Program-made: the position numbers and the translations under genes
The notes under the pieces: generated by a model
Seen by the model: only the letters and a program-made list of their open reading frames with translations
Told to the model about the DNA's origin: nothing
Databases searched by the model: none
In this document: in pieces, positions 62,524 to 64,000 of the stretch
How the letters are laid out: every line of letters starts with the position of its first letter
Position numbering within the stretch: the first letter of the stretch is position 1
From: Egicoccus sp. AB-alg6-2
Lineage (GTDB): Bacteria > Actinomycetota > Nitriliruptoria > Nitriliruptorales > Nitriliruptoraceae
Reading direction: 5' to 3'
Length of the DNA: 64,000 nt
Assembly: GCF_041821025.1 (NCBI RefSeq)
Contig: NZ_JBGUAY010000001.1
Coordinates: 434,001 to 498,000 of the forward strand

Positions 62524-63474
62524 TCAGCCCGCGAGCAGCGGGAGGCACACGAGGTAGCCGAGCAGCAGCGCAGCCCCCTCCCAGCGCACGACGCGTTTGC
62601 CGGTCACCATGAACGCCGTGGCGAGCACGCTCACCCCCACCATGAGGATGGTCGCGAAGCCGACGATGGTGGGGTCGCTGAGCGGGCCGGGACCGGCCAG
62701 ACCGGCCACGGCCGCGACCGCTCCGGAGTTGAAGAGGTTGCTGCCGAGCAGGTTGCCGACGATGAGGTCGGTCTGCCCCTTGCGCGCCGCCTGGACGGCC
62801 GTCGCCAACTCGGGGAGCGAGGTCCCGATCGCCACGACCGTGAGTCCGACGAACCCCTCGGCCAGCCCGAGCTCGGCCGCGATGGTCGAGGCGGAGGTGA
62901 CCAGGATCTGCGCCGCGATCAGGGTCCCGACCAGGCCCAGCACCGTGCGGGTCCACTCCCGGGGCAGGGACGGCCGCTGCGCACCGACGTACTCGTCGAC
63001 GCCTCCGGCGAGGCTCTCGTTGCCGGTGCCGCCGCGCGAGGACCGCAAGATCAGGGTCAGCGCCACCAGCAGCAACAGCCCGAGCAGCGCGGCATTCCAC
63101 CGGCTGAGTCCGCCCTGGACGAGCACGGCGAACACGACCGTCAGGGCCAGCGACAGGGGCGCCTCGCGTCGCAGGACGCTGGAACCGACCGCGATCGGCG
63201 TGATCATCGCGGCCACACCCAGTACGAGGGTCAGGTTGGCCACGTTCGAGCCGACGATGTTGCCCACGCCGATGTCGAGCGAGCCCTGTCCGGCCGCGAG
63301 GCCGGAGACGACCATCTCGGGCGCACTGGTGCCGAACCCGATGACCACGGCGCCGACCACGATGGCCGACAGCCGCATGGCTGTGGCGATGCGTGCGGCG
63401 CCGGCCACGAACTGGTCGGCGGCGAACGTGAGGAGCGCGAGGCCGGCGAGGACCCCCAGGACGGGCATCAGCAT
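62524..63474 (-). CDS. CaCA-family calcium/sodium:proton antiporter (YrbG-like)
   Basis: The 316-residue protein has 10-11 helices in two inverted halves, each with the alpha-repeat motif: GFGTSAPEMVVSGLAAGQGSLDIGVGNIVGSNVANL and AIGTSLPELATAVQAARKGQTDLIVGNLLGSNLFN. This is the Na+/Ca2+ exchanger family form. ATG at 63474 is picked as the first Met; no clear ribosome site is visible, and ATG at 63468 is equally possible. It is convergent with the previous gene (10 bp) and divergent from the FKBP gene. Confidence 0.93.
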   Translation of the reverse strand: MLMPVLGVLAGLALLTFAADQFVAGAARIATAMRLSAIVVGAVVIGFGTSAPEMVVSGLAAGQGSLDIGVGNIVGSNVANLTLVLGVAAMITPIAVGSSVLRREAPLSLALTVVFAVLVQGGLSRWNAALLGLLLLVALTLILRSSRGGTGNESLAGGVDEYVGAQRPSLPREWTRTVLGLVGTLIAAQILVTSASTIAAELGLAEGFVGLTVVAIGTSLPELATAVQAARKGQTDLIVGNLLGSNLFNSGAVAAVAGLAGPGPLSDPTIVGFATILMVGVSVLATAFMVTGKRVVRWEGAALLLGYLVCLPLLAG

Positions 63475-63505
63475 GCGCGGACGGTAGCCGGTGGGTCGCC
63501 CCCGA

Positions 63506-63511
63506 TAGGCT
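63506..63511 (+). promoter_or_regulatory. Possible -10 element for the FKBP lipoprotein gene
   Basis: TAGGCT is 50 bases before the ATG at 63562. It matches the boxes before folP and the DtxR-type gene. No -35 is seen. Confidence 0.33.
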
Positions 63512-63561
63512 CGCCGCCCCACCGCGAACGACGGTGGCTCGGTTCGACGAGGAACGGCGCG

Positions 63562-64000
63562 ATGACGGGGCGGGTCCTGGTGGCGGCGGCCGTGGCGGCC
63601 GCCACGCTGCTGGCCGGCTGTGGTGACGACACGCCGGACGCCGACCCGACCGGTCAGACGGCAGAGGACGTGGACATGCAGCAGCGCCCCGACCCGGCCA
63701 GCGAGCTCCCCGAGTTGGGCACACCACCGCCCGACGACCTCGTCACCAACGACCTGGTCGTCGGCGACGGGGACGAGGCCACGGTCGGCTCACGCGTGAC
63801 GGTGCAGTACGTGGGTGTCGCCTGGTCCACCGGCGAGGAGTTCGACGCGTCGTGGGATCGCGGCCAACCCTTCAGCTTCACCCTCGGGGCGCAGGACGTC
63901 ATCGCGGGCTGGGACCAGGGCGTCGAGGGCATGCGTGTCGGTGGGCGGCGTCAGCTGATCATCCCGCCGGATCTCGCGTACGGCGACCGTGGTGCCGGCA
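63562..64000 (+). CDS. FKBP-type peptidyl-prolyl isomerase lipoprotein (cut by window end)
   Basis: The 146 residues in view start with a lipoprotein signal (LLAGC lipobox, Cys near residue 20), an acidic/Pro linker (about 25-70) and an FKBP domain (VGSRVTVQYVGVAWSTGEEFDASWDRGQPFSFTLGAQDVIAGWDQGVEGMRVGGRRQLIIPPDLAYGDRGAG), with the active-site residues Tyr, Phe, Asp, Trp in the normal order. It helps fold exported proteins outside the membrane. ATG at 63562 follows GAGGAACGGCGCG. The end of the domain lies past position 64000. Confidence 0.93.
   Translation, partial: MTGRVLVAAAVAAATLLAGCGDDTPDADPTGQTAEDVDMQQRPDPASELPELGTPPPDDLVTNDLVVGDGDEATVGSRVTVQYVGVAWSTGEEFDASWDRGQPFSFTLGAQDVIAGWDQGVEGMRVGGRRQLIIPPDLAYGDRGAG

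Overview
The window is high-GC bacterial DNA (roughly 70 percent or more by eye), densely coded, with many GTG starts and many genes linked by 1-4 bp stop/start overlaps. Gene content and order point to Actinomycetota: CarD, DisA, ClpC, a DtxR-type regulator, a DUF3263/LytR_C pair, a thymidylate kinase fused to an MFS transporter, and the actinobacterial helicase-plus-Tad neighbourhood. Gene order resembles, from memory, the Mycobacterium tuberculosis Rv3579c-Rv3661 interval (HAD phosphatase, CpaE, CpaF, pilus genes, helicase, topA, holB, tilS, hpt, ftsH, folE-P-B-K, panC-panD, coaX, lysS, clpC, mutY, disA, carD, ispD-ispF, cysS, rlmB). No mycobacterium-specific genes are present, and there is a Bacillus SigH-like sigma factor, so a deep-branching group such as Nitriliruptoria is a reasonable but unproven guess.

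Region 1 (1-12.3 kb): a SnoaL-like protein, a HAD phosphatase and a membrane-anchored beta-propeller protein (minus strand), then a compact Tad/Flp pilus operon: CpaE-like ATPase, CpaF/TadA secretion ATPase, a single protein that looks like fused TadB and TadC, an Flp pilin and two TadE-like proteins. A class E-type sortase and a translationally coupled surface protein follow, and a DECH-box helicase faces them.

Region 2 (12.3-24.3 kb): STAS anti-anti-sigma factor, methyltransferase, lipoprotein plus Kef-type antiporter, topoisomerase I, MFS-Tmk fusion, DNA polymerase III delta prime, an SRPBCC protein, tRNA-Thr(CGT), a flavin monooxygenase and a GNAT acetyltransferase.

Region 3 (24.4-38.7 kb): a long co-directional cofactor and housekeeping block: small membrane protein, zinc metalloprotease, tilS, hpt, ftsH, folate genes (folE, folP, folB, folK), a DUF2520 Rossmann protein, panC, panD, nadC, coaX, lysS. 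It supplies folate, pantothenate/CoA and NAD.

Region 4 (38.8-54.8 kb): LOG-family hydrolase, a Ser/Thr kinase coupled to a lipoprotein, clpC, DtxR-type repressor, SRPBCC protein, mutY abutting an XPB-like helicase, disA, carD, PIN-TRAM protein, ispD, ispF, cysS, rlmB. Quality control, DNA repair, c-di-AMP and isoprenoid synthesis are grouped here.

Region 5 (54.9-64 kb): SigH-like sigma factor, S9 peptidase, tRNA-Thr(TGT) followed by an unusual four-copy array of small palindromes with a 62-63 bp period (57835-58043), DUF3263 and LytR_C proteins, a stand-alone receiver, an AGCS sodium:amino-acid symporter, a CysO-like sulfur carrier, a proline-rich membrane protein, a CaCA antiporter and the start of an FKBP lipoprotein cut by the window end. 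I see no phage, insertion sequence, cas gene or plasmid function. The most unexplained element is the palindrome array; the most interesting protein architectures are the fused TadB/TadC, MFS-Tmk, the long-headed DHPS and the CysO-like protein with a tail after its Gly-Gly.
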